Shown: positions 34,348 through 44,255 of the stretch, piece after piece | Layout: the number at the start of each line of letters is the position of its first letter | Position numbering within the stretch: the stretch's first letter is position 1 | Assembly (NCBI RefSeq): GCF_005484805.1 | Contig: NZ_CP039432.1 | Coordinates: 806,001 to 870,000 of the forward strand | Source: Rhodococcus sp. SGAir0479 | GTDB lineage: Bacteria; Actinomycetota; Actinomycetes; Mycobacteriales; Mycobacteriaceae | DNA length: 64,000 bases | Direction of reading: 5' to 3' | The notes under the pieces: generated by a model | Seen by the model: the letters and a program-made list of their open reading frames with translations, nothing else | Databases searched by the model: none | Told to the model about the DNA's origin: nothing | Program-made: the position numbers and the translations under genes

Positions 34348-37300
34348 CGCAGACCGCGAGCCGGGACACGGACACAGCCACAGCCACAGACACAGCCACC
34401 GCGACCACCACCGACACCGCGTTCGACCTGTTCGCGCCGCTGCCGCAGGGCACCACCGTGCTCGAGGCCAGCGCCGGCACCGGCAAGACGTACGCGATCG
34501 TCGGGCTCGCGGCCCGCTTCGTCGCGGAGGAGGACATCGACCTCTCGCAGCTGCTGCTGGTCACCTTCAGCCGCGCCGCCACCAAGGAGCTGCGCGAACG
34601 CACCCGCGAGCGGTTCGCCTCCGCCGCAGCCGGATTGGCGGACCCGGCCGCCGCCCGCGACAGCGACGATCCCCTGGTGGCGCACCTGGCCGCCACCGAC
34701 GACGCCGAGATCGCGCTGCGGCGCCGACGGCTGATGCAGGCGTTGTCGGACTTCGACGCCGGCACCATCGTCACCACCCACAGCTTCTGCCAGCGGATGC
34801 TCGACGGCCTCGGCATCGCCGGCGAGCGCGACCCGGACGCGGTGCTGGTCGAGGAGGCCGAGGACCTGGTCGCCGAGGTGATCGCCGACCTGTTCCTGCA
34901 CCGCTTCGCCCGCGCCGACTCCCGCACCCTGCGGCCCGCCGACGCGCGTGCCGCCGCCCGGGCCGCGATCTTCGACCCGCAGTCGGTGCTCGCCCCCGAG
35001 GACGCCGAGGGCACCCGCGCCGGGGACGCCGTCGCGTTCGCCACCGCCGTCCGACAGGAGACCCAGCGCCGCAAGCGGCTCGCCGGCATCCGGGACTTCG
35101 ACGACCTGCCCGCGCTGCTGCACGCCGTGCTCACCGATCCCGAGCACGGGGAGGCGGCGTGCCGGCGGGTGCGGGACCGCTACCGGGTGGTGCTGGTCGA
35201 CGAGTTCCAGGACACCGACCCGCAGCAGTGGGGGATCCTGCGCGCCGCGTTCCACGGGCACTCCACGCTGGTGCTGGTCGGCGACCCCAAGCAGGCCATC
35301 TACGCGTTCCGCGGCGCCGAGGTGCTCAGCTACCTCGACGCCGTCGGGTCCGCGCACAGCCACCAGGAGCTCACCACCAACTGGCGCAGCGACGCCGATC
35401 TCGTTGCCGCACTGGGGCATCTGCACGGCGGCGCCGCCCTCGGGCACCGCGACATCGTCGTGCATCCAGTGTCGGCGGCCAAGCCGGGGTCGCGGCTGCA
35501 GGGGGCGGCGCCGCTGCGGTTGCGGTACCTGTGCCGGGCGGGCGCCGGACGGCTCAACAACTCCGGCTTCCCGGCCGTCGGGGCGCTGCGCACGCGGGTC
35601 GCGGCGGATGTGGCCGCCGACATCGTCGCACTGCTCGGGAGCGGCGCCACCCTCGAGCTGGACGGGGTGACGCGGCCGGTCGCGCCGGGGGACATCGCGA
35701 TCCTGGCCGGCACCAACGCCCAGATCGCGCTGGTGCGGGAGGCGCTGGACCGGGTGGGCGTGCCGTCGGTGCTGGCCGGCGGCACCAGCGTCTTCGAGAC
35801 CCCGGCCGCCACGCACTGGCTGCAGCTGCTGCAGGCGCTCGAGCAGCCGCACCGCCCCGACCGGGTGCGGCTCGCGGCGCTCACCCCGCTCATCGGCTGG
35901 ACCGCCGCCGACATCGACGCCCGCAGCGACGAGGTGGTCGCCCGCGTGGGCGGGCAGCTGCGGGAGCTGGCGACGGTGTTCGCGCAGTCCGGGTTCGCGG
36001 CGCTGTTCGAGCGGCTCGCCGCCGAGTCCGGGCTCGAGGCGCGGCTGCTGACCGTCGCGTCGGGGGAGCGCACGCTCACTGACCTGCGGCACATCGGGCA
36101 GCTGCTGGGCGCGGTCGCCGTCGACGAGTCCCTCGGGCTCACCGCGCTCACCGGCTGGCTCACCGACCGCATCAAGGACCCGAAATCCGGTAGCGGCGAC
36201 CGCAGCCGGCGCCTCGACAGCGACGCGGCCGCGGTACAGATCGCGACCGTGCACGCCAGCAAGGGCCTCGAGTACCCCATCGTGTACGTGCCGTTCGGGT
36301 GGAGCACCGGCCGCTACGCCGACCCCAACCGGCTGCTGCTGCACGACGAGCACGGCCGCCGCATCCTCGACATCGGCGGCGAGGGCAGCCCCGGCTACGG
36401 CGACCGCCGGCGTCGGCGCGACGCCGAGGCCGCCGGCGAGGACCTGCGGCTGCTGTACGTCGCGCTCACCCGCGCCCAGTGCCAGTTGGTGCTGTGGTGG
36501 GCGCCCGCGTACTCCACCAACGAGGCGCCGCTGCACCGGATGCTGTTCGGGCGCGAGCCGGGGGAGTCGGACGTCCCGCAGAAGGTGGGCGTGCCGGAGG
36601 ACCCGATGGTCGCCGAGCAGCTCACCCGCTGGGCGGAGGCCGCGCCGGTGACGGTGGAGGTGCACGCCGTGGGCGCCGACCCGATTCCGAAGCCGTCGTG
36701 GACGCCGCCGCAGGAGGAGACCGGTGAGCTGGCAGCCGCCGTCTTCCGCCGCGAGCTGGACGCCGGGTGGCGCCGCACGTCGTACACCGCGCTCACCGCG
36801 TCGGCGCACGAGCATCCCGGCGTCACCAGCGAGGCCGAGGAACCGGAGATCGAGGACGAGCCGGAGGAGCCCGCGCTCATCACGCCCGCGCCCGCCCTGG
36901 GCATCCCGTCGACCATGAACGACATGCCCTACGGCGCGGTGTTCGGCACGCTGGTGCACGAGATCCTCGAGCACGTCGACACCGCTGCCGCGGACCTCGA
37001 GGCCGAGCTGGTGCGGCACTGCCGCGAGGCCGTGGCCGCGCGGATGTCGCAGGTCGATCCGGTGGCGCTGGCCGACGCGCTGCTACCTGTCCTGCGGACC
37101 CCGCTCGCCGGTGGCGGCACCCTCGCCGACATCACCCCGCGGGACCGGCTGCCGGAGTTGGACTTCGAGCTACCGCTCGCCGGCGGCGACGACCCGGCGG
37201 TGCTCACGGTGACGCTGCACCGGATCGTGGACCTGCTGCGGATGCATCTGCCGTCCGACGACGTCCTCGCGCCGTACGCGGATCGGCTCGCCACCTTGGA

Positions 37301-37700
37301 GCCGACGCCGCTGCGCGGCTACCTCACCGGCAGCATCGACGCCGTGCTGCGGCGCGAGGGTCCCCGGTTCGTCATCGTCGACTACAAGACCAACCGCATC
37401 GCGCCCGGCGAGGTGACCACCGCCGACTTCACCCGCGAGGCGATGGCCGGGGAGATGATGCGCTCGCACTACCCGCTGCAGGCGCTGCTGTATGCCGTTG
37501 CGCTGCACCGGTATCTGCGGTGGCGGCTGCCCGGCTACGACCCGGCGACGCACCTGGGTGGGGTGCAGTACCTGTTCGTGCGCGGCATGGTCGGCCCCGA
37601 CACCCCGGACGGCGCGGGGGTGTTCGACTGGGATCCGCCCGCCGCGCTGGTGGTGGAGCTGTCGGATCTGCTGGCGGCGAGTGCCGAGGGGAACGCATGA
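34344..37700 (+). CDS. recB: Exodeoxyribonuclease V beta subunit RecB
   Basis: RecB is the 3'-5' helicase and nuclease of RecBCD. Visible motifs: Walker A ASAGTGKTY (K48), VLVDEFQDTDP, VGDPKQAIYAFRGAE, TVHASKGLEYPIVYVP, LLYVALTRAQ and the RecB nuclease residues D999, D1013 and K1015 (GSID, VDYKTNR). The GTG overlaps the recC stop. The first 25 residues are a low-complexity Thr/Asp/Ala tract encoded by an ACA-GCC-type repeat, absent from the core family. 1118 residues is slightly short but complete. Confidence 0.95.
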   Translation: MTQTASRDTDTATATDTATATTTDTAFDLFAPLPQGTTVLEASAGTGKTYAIVGLAARFVAEEDIDLSQLLLVTFSRAATKELRERTRERFASAAAGLADPAAARDSDDPLVAHLAATDDAEIALRRRRLMQALSDFDAGTIVTTHSFCQRMLDGLGIAGERDPDAVLVEEAEDLVAEVIADLFLHRFARADSRTLRPADARAAARAAIFDPQSVLAPEDAEGTRAGDAVAFATAVRQETQRRKRLAGIRDFDDLPALLHAVLTDPEHGEAACRRVRDRYRVVLVDEFQDTDPQQWGILRAAFHGHSTLVLVGDPKQAIYAFRGAEVLSYLDAVGSAHSHQELTTNWRSDADLVAALGHLHGGAALGHRDIVVHPVSAAKPGSRLQGAAPLRLRYLCRAGAGRLNNSGFPAVGALRTRVAADVAADIVALLGSGATLELDGVTRPVAPGDIAILAGTNAQIALVREALDRVGVPSVLAGGTSVFETPAATHWLQLLQALEQPHRPDRVRLAALTPLIGWTAADIDARSDEVVARVGGQLRELATVFAQSGFAALFERLAAESGLEARLLTVASGERTLTDLRHIGQLLGAVAVDESLGLTALTGWLTDRIKDPKSGSGDRSRRLDSDAAAVQIATVHASKGLEYPIVYVPFGWSTGRYADPNRLLLHDEHGRRILDIGGEGSPGYGDRRRRRDAEAAGEDLRLLYVALTRAQCQLVLWWAPAYSTNEAPLHRMLFGREPGESDVPQKVGVPEDPMVAEQLTRWAEAAPVTVEVHAVGADPIPKPSWTPPQEETGELAAAVFRRELDAGWRRTSYTALTASAHEHPGVTSEAEEPEIEDEPEEPALITPAPALGIPSTMNDMPYGAVFGTLVHEILEHVDTAAADLEAELVRHCREAVAARMSQVDPVALADALLPVLRTPLAGGGTLADITPRDRLPELDFELPLAGGDDPAVLTVTLHRIVDLLRMHLPSDDVLAPYADRLATLEPTPLRGYLTGSIDAVLRREGPRFVIVDYKTNRIAPGEVTTADFTREAMAGEMMRSHYPLQALLYAVALHRYLRWRLPGYDPATHLGGVQYLFVRGMVGPDTPDGAGVFDWDPPAALVVELSDLLAASAEGNA

Positions 37701-39553
37701 TCGAGGCACGCGTCGCGCAGCGCGGCAAGGGGATGCTGCGGGAGTTCAACGAGGCCGGGGTGCTCGAGGCCGCCGACGTGCACGTCGCGCTGCGGCTGGC
37801 GACGCTCAGCGGGGAGACCCGCGAGCCGGTGCACCTGGCGACGGCGCTGGCGGTGCGGGCGGTGCGGTCGGGCTCGGTGTGCCTGGAGCTGAGCCGGATT
37901 CGGGAAGTGACGGTCGACGAGGAGTTCGAGGTCGATCCCGCGGCGCTGCCGTGGCCGGACGACGCCGTCGTCGCCGAGGGCTTGGCGTCGAGTCCGCTGG
38001 TGGTGGGCGGCCAGGCCGGGCCGCTGCGCCCGCTGCGGCTGGTGGACGGGCTGCTGTACCTGGATCGGTACTACCGGCAGGAGCAGACGGTGCGCCGGAT
38101 CCTGGACGAGCGCGCGCACGGCCACCCGACCGTCGACGAGGACCTCCTGCGGGCCGGGCTGGACGAGTTGTTCCGGGACTTCGCGGATCCGTCGCGTCCG
38201 TCGGACGCCCCGGACCGGCAGCGCATCGCGGCGGCCGTCGCGGCCACGCACTGGACGTCGGTGATCGCGGGCGGTCCGGGCACCGGCAAGACGCATACGG
38301 TGGCGCGGGCGCTGGCGCTGCTCGCGCGGCAGCAGCCGGGACTGCGGATCGGGTTGGCGGCGCCCACCGGCAAGGCGGCGGCGCGGCTGCAGGAGTCGGT
38401 GCGCGAGCAGGCGGAGCTTGTCGGTCTGCGGTCGGAGTTGCCGGCGATGACGCTGCACCGGATGCTCGGCTGGCAGCGAGGGACCAGCCGGTTCCGGTTC
38501 AACGAGACCAACCATCTGCCGTACGACGTGATCGTGGTGGACGAGACGTCGATGGTGTCGCTGACGATGATGTGCCGGCTGCTCGAGGCGGTGCGCCCGG
38601 AGGCGCGGCTGGTGCTGGTGGGCGACCCAGACCAGTTGACGTCGGTGGACGCCGGCGCGGTGCTCGCCGACCTGGTCGCGCGGCCGGTGACCGGGGTGGA
38701 GAACCCGGTGCTGGCGCGGGTGGTGGGCGTGGACCTGTCGGCGTCGGACGATCCGGCCGAGGCGGCGCTGAGCCGGTCGGAGCGGGATCGGTTGCGGGGT
38801 GGCGTGATTCGGCTCAGTAGGGGTCGCCGGTTCGGTGGCGCGATCGCGCAGCTGGCGGTGGCGGTGCGCGACGGTGACGAGGACCGCGCCCTCGAGATTC
38901 TGCGGAGCGGGGCGGCGGACGTGTCGTTCGTCGACCCGGAGGATCTGGCCGGGCTGCGCGCCGATGTGGTGTCGACGTCGGCGGAGGTGACGGCGGCGGC
39001 ACTGGCCGGGGATGCGGCGGGCGCGGTGCGGGCGTCGGAGAAGCATCGGCTGCTGTGTGCGCACCGGGAGGGCCCGTTCGGGGCGTCGTGGTGGGCGCGC
39101 AACGCGATGACGTGGATCGGGGAGGCGACAGGAAGCCGACTGGACCCGGAGCGCTGGTACGCCGGGCAGCCGCTGATGGTGACCGCGAACGACCACGAGA
39201 TGCGGATCTACAACGGGGACACCGGGGTGGTGGTCGCCGACGGTTCTGAGGTTTCGGGCGGCGATCTGGTCGCGGCCTTCGCGCGCGGTGAGGAGCCGTA
39301 TCTGGTGCACCTGAGCCACTTGGCGTCGGTACAGACGGTGTACGCCATGACGATTCACCGCAGTCAGGGCAGCCAGTACGACGTGGTCTCGGTGATCCTG
39401 CCGGGGGAGGAGTCGTCGCTGCTCACCCGGGAATTGCTGTACACGGCGATCACCCGTGCGCGGACGCACGTGCGGATCGTGGGGACCGAGGCGGCCGTGC
39501 GGGCGGCCGTGGGGCGACGAGTCCTGCGGGCGAGTGGGTTGCGGCGGGGATGA
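37697..39553 (+). CDS. recD: Exodeoxyribonuclease V alpha subunit RecD
   Basis: RecD is the 5'-3' helicase of RecBCD. The 618-residue protein has Walker A GGPGTGKTH (K198), VVDETSMVSLTMM, VGDPDQLTSVDAG, ANDHEMRIYNGD and TIHRSQGSQYD motifs, with LLYTAITRAR at the C-terminus. The ATG overlaps the recB stop by 4 bp, completing a recC-recB-recD operon. Nothing unusual is seen. It marks the left border of the lower-GC accessory region. Confidence 0.95.
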   Translation: MIEARVAQRGKGMLREFNEAGVLEAADVHVALRLATLSGETREPVHLATALAVRAVRSGSVCLELSRIREVTVDEEFEVDPAALPWPDDAVVAEGLASSPLVVGGQAGPLRPLRLVDGLLYLDRYYRQEQTVRRILDERAHGHPTVDEDLLRAGLDELFRDFADPSRPSDAPDRQRIAAAVAATHWTSVIAGGPGTGKTHTVARALALLARQQPGLRIGLAAPTGKAAARLQESVREQAELVGLRSELPAMTLHRMLGWQRGTSRFRFNETNHLPYDVIVVDETSMVSLTMMCRLLEAVRPEARLVLVGDPDQLTSVDAGAVLADLVARPVTGVENPVLARVVGVDLSASDDPAEAALSRSERDRLRGGVIRLSRGRRFGGAIAQLAVAVRDGDEDRALEILRSGAADVSFVDPEDLAGLRADVVSTSAEVTAAALAGDAAGAVRASEKHRLLCAHREGPFGASWWARNAMTWIGEATGSRLDPERWYAGQPLMVTANDHEMRIYNGDTGVVVADGSEVSGGDLVAAFARGEEPYLVHLSHLASVQTVYAMTIHRSQGSQYDVVSVILPGEESSLLTRELLYTAITRARTHVRIVGTEAAVRAAVGRRVLRASGLRRG

Positions 39554-39974
39554 GATGAGCGATGCCCGGGAGCTATGAATTGGGTCTACCTCGGCGAGTG
39601 GTGCGGCACCCCTTCTTTCGTTGGCACGACTCGATGTGGTCGACGCGAATCAGTGTGTCGGTGATTTCCGGAATCGAACATCTGACGGTCGCGGTTGGAC
39701 TGGGTGCCAGGTCCTGACAGTAACCGCATGCAATACGCGTACATCGCCAAGCGGCGTAGTTCAGGAAGTCCTGGTCGCCGATGCATTGGCCGGTCGGTGG
39801 TCCTTGCTACATGCTTCGCAGCGACGGCCCGCGATGCGATGATCTGCAGATCCGTGTTGTCAGTCTTGCCGAGTGGGACAGCCTTCGTCATGCTCGAACG
39901 CGCCCCCTAAACTGCGGATTTCTAGCATCCAAACTCGGGAATCGTCGGATGCGTTGCGGGAGGATTGACGGACG
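39554..39974. other. Gene-free stretch at the border of the accessory region
   Basis: No supported gene, hairpin or repeat. GC content falls noticeably compared with recBCD. The short frames on either strand have no recognisable protein features. It may be an old insertion boundary. Confidence 0.4.
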
Positions 39975-41297
39975 TTGAGCGATACAACGAATGCAGGCTA
40001 CTGGGACGACACCCCATATCGGCGTCCAGTAGCCGAGTACTCATCGCCTCTGAACGCGCTGTGGCTAAACGGTTCTGTCAGCCTCGAGACTGTAACTGGG
40101 TTCGGTAACGAAGACTTCTTCGAGTCACTTCCTCTCGGTGTTCGCCTCATGGTCGAGCTTATCCCTGAGCCGGGGAATCCGGCCGATTCAGCCGCTGTCG
40201 CCTTGGACATCGAAGGTGAGCGGATCGGCTACCTCCGTCACGGCATGGCTGTGCAGTTTCAGCCAGAGATCGTCGCCGCGAATCATCTCGGGTTCCGAGT
40301 CCTCGCGCAGGCGAAAGTGTTCGAGTCGTCCTACGACGCTGGCATTCTGCCAATCAAGAAGAATGGAAAGAGTGACCGTGCAGGTCTCGAGTCAGGCGAC
40401 TTTGTCAGCCGGGAGTTGAATCTTCGAGGCACATGGCCTGAGAACCTCGCGAGCTGGCTCATTCTGCCAGAGGCGGTGCGTGGTCCGGATTTCTTCGAAC
40501 CTACCTGGCACACGCCGGACCGGCAGGACGATTTTCAAGAACAGCTTTCGGATATCCTGCTGGGCCGACAAACGTTCGTAACGGAGTGCGAACTTTTGCT
40601 CGGCACGACGGAGGATGGGCTGGGAGTCGACGTCTACATCGACGACGTTCATCTGGGCACGCTGCGCCCGCACTCCGTTCACCAAAATGAGCTTTTGATC
40701 AGGACGGTCCGCTCTGGTAGGCGCTCGGGCATCGCAGTACTGAAGCAGTGGCCTGACAATGTTGCTCTCAGAGTATTCATTCCCGATCTCGAATTCCTCT
40801 CCAAAAAGGAGGGTTTCGTGTGGGCAGACGAGGCTCAAGCTAGACGCGAGGCCGCGTACCGCGATCTTGACGAGCGGTTGGCGCGCGCCAAGGCCATTGA
40901 GTGCTTTCAGGGCAGGCTCATCCATGAGTGGTCGGAGCCGATCGACAAGCTCTATCGGGCGGGGAAGTATCACGAGGCACTCGAACTGCTGGTCCCACTG
41001 ATATCGGTCGACTTCGAGTATGAGGCGCTTGTCGGGCGCACTCCGGGCTTCTATTTCACAGAGCGGGCAGCGATCATCTGTCGGAAGCTCGCGGACTACG
41101 CCACCGAAGTCGAACTTCTCGAGCGTTATGTCGAGGAGTACGGCAAAGTCGCCTTGGAACTCGGAGATGGCGACGAGTTCGTCGATGATGAGGACCTCGT
41201 CGAACTGCACGCAGAGAATGGCGTTCCGTCGAAGATCAAGAAGCGACTTGATCGTGCCCGAGTGCTGCGGGAGAAGGCGAAGGCTGCACGGCACTAG
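39975..41297 (+). CDS. HIRAN-like domain protein with C-terminal TPR-like helices
   Basis: From a TTG start the 440-residue protein has, at about residues 38-100, a HIRAN-like pattern (VTGFGNEDFF, LMVELIPEPGNPADSAAVALDI, GERIGYLRHGMA). HIRAN domains bind 3' DNA ends or stalled forks and occur with helicases and nucleases. The last ~150 residues are helical and TPR-like (LYRAGKYHEALELLVPL, ICRKLADYATEVELLERYV). The gene is lower in GC than its neighbours, which suggests transfer. A role as a DNA-damage or phage sensor is conceivable, but only the HIRAN resemblance supports it. Confidence 0.75.
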   Translation: MSDTTNAGYWDDTPYRRPVAEYSSPLNALWLNGSVSLETVTGFGNEDFFESLPLGVRLMVELIPEPGNPADSAAVALDIEGERIGYLRHGMAVQFQPEIVAANHLGFRVLAQAKVFESSYDAGILPIKKNGKSDRAGLESGDFVSRELNLRGTWPENLASWLILPEAVRGPDFFEPTWHTPDRQDDFQEQLSDILLGRQTFVTECELLLGTTEDGLGVDVYIDDVHLGTLRPHSVHQNELLIRTVRSGRRSGIAVLKQWPDNVALRVFIPDLEFLSKKEGFVWADEAQARREAAYRDLDERLARAKAIECFQGRLIHEWSEPIDKLYRAGKYHEALELLVPLISVDFEYEALVGRTPGFYFTERAAIICRKLADYATEVELLERYVEEYGKVALELGDGDEFVDDEDLVELHAENGVPSKIKKRLDRARVLREKAKAARH

Positions 41298-41338
41298 GCG
41301 TGAAATGGTGGAACCGAACTCGGAAGGCACGGTTGCTG

Positions 41339-41969
41339 TCACTGCGTAGATGAGTGTCTCCAATACGCCTCGAACCGTGCCTCGACATCCGCGGTGATGC
41401 GGAGACGTTCCGGTGTCAGTTCGATCGCCGACCGTTCGGCGTCCTGGATCGGTGCCGACGCGGCCATCGCCCATATGACCGGCGTGCCGACGTCGGGGCG
41501 CGAGCCGGCGTTCAAACATGCCCGGGTCGGCCAGGGCGACGGCCTCGATCCGCTTGCAGCCCAGGCTTCGGGTGTAGCCCTTGGCTTTGGCGAGGGTGTC
41601 TCGGACGGCGAGATCCCGCACGCGCGAGAGCGCTTTCGCGTGGGCCGTCCGGGTGAGCTTCCACTCCAGGTGCGTGACGTTGACTCCCTCGATCGCCGAT
41701 GCCCGGTCGACGAACGAGGCGACGGCGTCGAGATCGCGGAACGTCACGGCTGCAGTGACCGTTGACCGGTAGTTCCAGGGCGGTTCGCTTGAGAAGGACG
41801 CTCGCCGGCCGCTGCGCCGCTGGTTCGTCGATCAGATGCAGCACACCCGCTACCGCCCCTATCACCCGCAGGCGTCGAACTCGATGTTCAGGTGGACCAC
41901 ACCGCGATTGGGCGGGACCGAGCGTTCGGCATGGCCGGTGACGGTGATCGTGACGGGATTGGTCGGCAT
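41339..41969 (-). pseudogene. SIMPL-domain (DUF541) protein, broken
   Basis: Read on the minus strand, an ATG gives MPTNPVTITVTGHAERSVPP and then VVHLNIEFDACG followed by TGA, the typical SIMPL N-terminus. After about 70 bp without homology the gene resumes in another frame at WNYRSTVTAAVTFRDLD and continues through FVDRASAIEGVNVTHLEW to DPGMFE. It then shifts frame again near 41510 to GSRPDVGTPVIWAMA and ends FEAYWRHSSTQ. At least one internal deletion, a stop at 41862-41864 and one frameshift make the gene non-functional. Intact members are periplasmic or cell-surface proteins of about 220 residues. Confidence 0.8.
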
Positions 41970-42003
41970 GAGGCCAGTGTCCCCGAGAAGTGCTGTAGGG
42001 GCT

Positions 42004-42768
42004 TCAGAACAGCGTCGGCTCGGCGCGGGCGCCGCTGCGGGCTTCGTGCACGCGGGCGTTCCAGCGCTGAACCAGCCACATCTCGATCAACTCCGGCTCG
42101 GTGCCCACCTGCGTCGCCCAGTCGCCGAGCAGTTCCAGGTAGCGGTCGTAGCGGCGGAGGGTGAAGCCGCTGACCGACGGCTCCTCGAGCCAGCCCTCGT
42201 GGATCAGCGTCGAGACACCGTGCTGATCGATCGCCTGGGCGCGAATGCCGCCGCGCCGCACCCCGACCGCCCACATGAACAGCGCCATCAGCGGCACCCC
42301 GACACCGGGCATGTCCGGCCAGCCCGACCACGCGTCGCGGGACGGTTCGGGGATCCGCTTGTCCTTGACGCACCGGTCCAGCACGGTCTTGATCTTCGCG
42401 AGCGGGTCCTGCTCGGCGTACGGATTGAACACGTCCGGCACCCGGCGGGTGGCGCGGCGGCTGGCGTGGGCGCTGCGCCAGGCGGCGCACAGGAACAGCA
42501 GCCCGAGGGCGTCGTGCTCGGCGACGACCAGTTCGCTGTCCAGTTGCAGGTCGTTGCGCTGGACGACGGCGATACCGCGGTCGACCACCCGGCCGTCGAG
42601 GTCGCGCCCGTGCAGGACGATCTCGTGCCCCTGCTCGCGGAGGTGGTGGTTCCACCAGTCGAGGTCGAGGCGCGGGCTGTCGTCGAGCACGTGCAGCGGA
42701 TAGGCGCGAGCGCGGCACCACTGCACGCAGGCCTCCGGTGGCGCGAACCCGTCGTCGAGCAGATGCAT
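42004..42768 (-). CDS. Hypothetical protein, 254 residues
   Basis: Starts MHLLDDGFAPPEACVQWC; the frame upstream of this ATG has no protein character. Visible segments are YPLHVLDDSPRLDLDWW, VVQRNDLQLDSELVVAEHDALGLLFLCAAWRSA, and a C-terminal part rich in Trp (LIEMWLVQRWNARVHEA). It has no signal peptide or clear transmembrane segment; the region LGLLFLCAAW is the only hydrophobic stretch. I do not recognise a family. It is divergent from nfeD. Confidence 0.7.
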   Translation of the reverse strand: MHLLDDGFAPPEACVQWCRARAYPLHVLDDSPRLDLDWWNHHLREQGHEIVLHGRDLDGRVVDRGIAVVQRNDLQLDSELVVAEHDALGLLFLCAAWRSAHASRRATRRVPDVFNPYAEQDPLAKIKTVLDRCVKDKRIPEPSRDAWSGWPDMPGVGVPLMALFMWAVGVRRGGIRAQAIDQHGVSTLIHEGWLEEPSVSGFTLRRYDRYLELLGDWATQVGTEPELIEMWLVQRWNARVHEARSGARAEPTLF

Positions 42769-42911
42769 GTGGCGATGATTGCACCAGGCACCGACAGCCG
42801 CCCGGCACGACACGGTGGCAACCCGGCCAATGCGGGCATACCTTTGATCGTGAGGGCCCGATCGTGAGTGGCTACGTGAGGCGACCGGGTCCTCACCGTA
42901 GGTGAGTGCAG

Positions 42912-43379
42912 ATGACCGCATTGGGTGTGTTGGCGCTGGTAGTGGGCGTGCTGCTGATCGTGATCGAAGCGCACGCGCCGACCTACGGTGCCCTCGGTGT
43001 GGTCGGCACCGTGTTCGCTGGGACCGGAGCGTGGCTGCTGTTCACCTCCGGCGGAGTGGGTCTCGAGCTCGCGCTGCCGGTGACCCTCGGGACGGCCGCC
43101 GTCGGACTCGGCGCGGTCGCCGTGACGGGCCGCAAGGTACTCACCGCCCGCCGTGAACCCGTGCGCACCGGCGCGCAGTCGCTCGTCGGATCCGAGGCTC
43201 TGGTCCGCAGTTGGGACGGCGAGCAGGGGCAGGTGGAGATGGACGGCGGCTTGTGGCGCGCCCGAATGGCGTTCGGCTACAACGAAATTCCGAGTGCGGG
43301 GGAGTCCGTCGTCGTCGAGGGAGTGCGTGGACTCACGCTGAGCGTGCGTCGCCGTGAACCGTGGGAGTTGCCATGTTGA
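42912..43379 (+). CDS. NfeD-like membrane protein
   Basis: Short NfeD form (about 155 residues): three hydrophobic segments ([52 protein letters not shown]) and a C-terminal OB-fold ([29 protein letters not shown]). NfeD proteins pair with stomatins/slipins and influence membrane microdomains. GGTGAG lies 5 bp before the chosen ATG. The stop overlaps the slipin start by 7 bp. Confidence 0.88.
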   Translation: MTALGVLALVVGVLLIVIEAHAPTYGALGVVGTVFAGTGAWLLFTSGGVGLELALPVTLGTAAVGLGAVAVTGRKVLTARREPVRTGAQSLVGSEALVRSWDGEQGQVEMDGGLWRARMAFGYNEIPSAGESVVVEGVRGLTLSVRRREPWELPC

Positions 43380-44245
43380 CCACCATCATTCTGGCCGTCA
43401 TCGTCGTCGCGCTGCTCGCGGTGATCGTCGCGTCGGCCGCCGTTCGGGTGCTGCGCGAGTACGAGCGGGGTGTGCTGTTTCGGCTCGGACGGCTCGTCGA
43501 CCTGCGCGGGCCCGGGCTGGTGCTGCTGATCCCGGCGGTCGACCGGATGGTGCGGGTGAGCCTGCGGACTGTCACGCTGAACGTGCCGATGCAGGAGGTG
43601 ATCACCCGGGACAACGTGCCGGTGAAGGTCACCGCCGTCGCGTACTTCCGGGTGGTGGACGCGGACCGGGCGATCGTCGGAGTGGAGGACTACTTCGCGG
43701 CGACGTCGCAGATCGCGCAGACGACGCTGCGGTCGGTGCTGGGCAAGGCCGAGTTGGATTCGCTGCTGGCCGAGCGGGAGCGGCTGAACGAGGACCTGCA
43801 GAAGGTGATCGACCAGCAGACCGAGCCGTGGGGCGTGAAGGTCACCACCGTGGAGATCAAGGACGTGGAGATTCCGCGGGACATGCAGCACGCGATCGCG
43901 CGGCAGGCGGCGGCCGAGCGGGAGCGGCGCGCGAAGATCATCAATGCGGAGGCGGAGTACCAGGCGTCCACCAAGCTGGCGGAGGCCGCGGACGTGATCA
44001 GCCGCAACCCGACCACGCTGCAGCTGCGCTATCTGCAGACGCTGGGGGAGTTGGGCGGGGAGAGCACGTCGACCGTGGTCTTTCCGGTACCGATCGATCT
44101 GGTGCGGCCGTTCCTGGCGGGCGACGGGGCGCCGGCGGCGTCGACGAGCAGCGAGAAGCCGGCGTTGCGGAGGCGGAGCGACATGGAATCGCTCATCGCC
44201 GGCTGGACGTCGGTGCGAGCGAACGCCCAGCCGGCCGAGAAGTAG
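43373..44245 (+). CDS. Slipin/stomatin (SPFH/band 7) family protein
   Basis: N-terminal transmembrane segment ([21 protein letters not shown]) and SPFH domain: [56 protein letters not shown] and the [19 protein letters not shown] coiled-coil. Stomatin-like proteins oligomerise under the membrane. The ATG overlaps the nfeD stop; a GTG four codons earlier is possible. The pair is a standard operon. Whether it belongs to the accessory region or to the core chromosome cannot be told from sequence. Confidence 0.92.
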   Translation: MLTTIILAVIVVALLAVIVASAAVRVLREYERGVLFRLGRLVDLRGPGLVLLIPAVDRMVRVSLRTVTLNVPMQEVITRDNVPVKVTAVAYFRVVDADRAIVGVEDYFAATSQIAQTTLRSVLGKAELDSLLAERERLNEDLQKVIDQQTEPWGVKVTTVEIKDVEIPRDMQHAIARQAAAERERRAKIINAEAEYQASTKLAEAADVISRNPTTLQLRYLQTLGELGGESTSTVVFPVPIDLVRPFLAGDGAPAASTSSEKPALRRRSDMESLIAGWTSVRANAQPAEK

Positions 44246-44255
44246 CGAGCGAGCG

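Noticed and set aside
33483-37019. A 1178-codon open frame on the minus strand opposite recB and recC
   Set aside because: It is antisense to well-supported recBC, is very rich in Arg, Gly, Val and His as expected of a shadow frame in GC-rich DNA, and has no domain motif.
39640-39700. A tRNA-like T-loop sequence (GTTCGATTC on the minus strand) as a possible attachment site
   Set aside because: Flanking bases do not pair into a T stem and no anticodon or D arm can be drawn.
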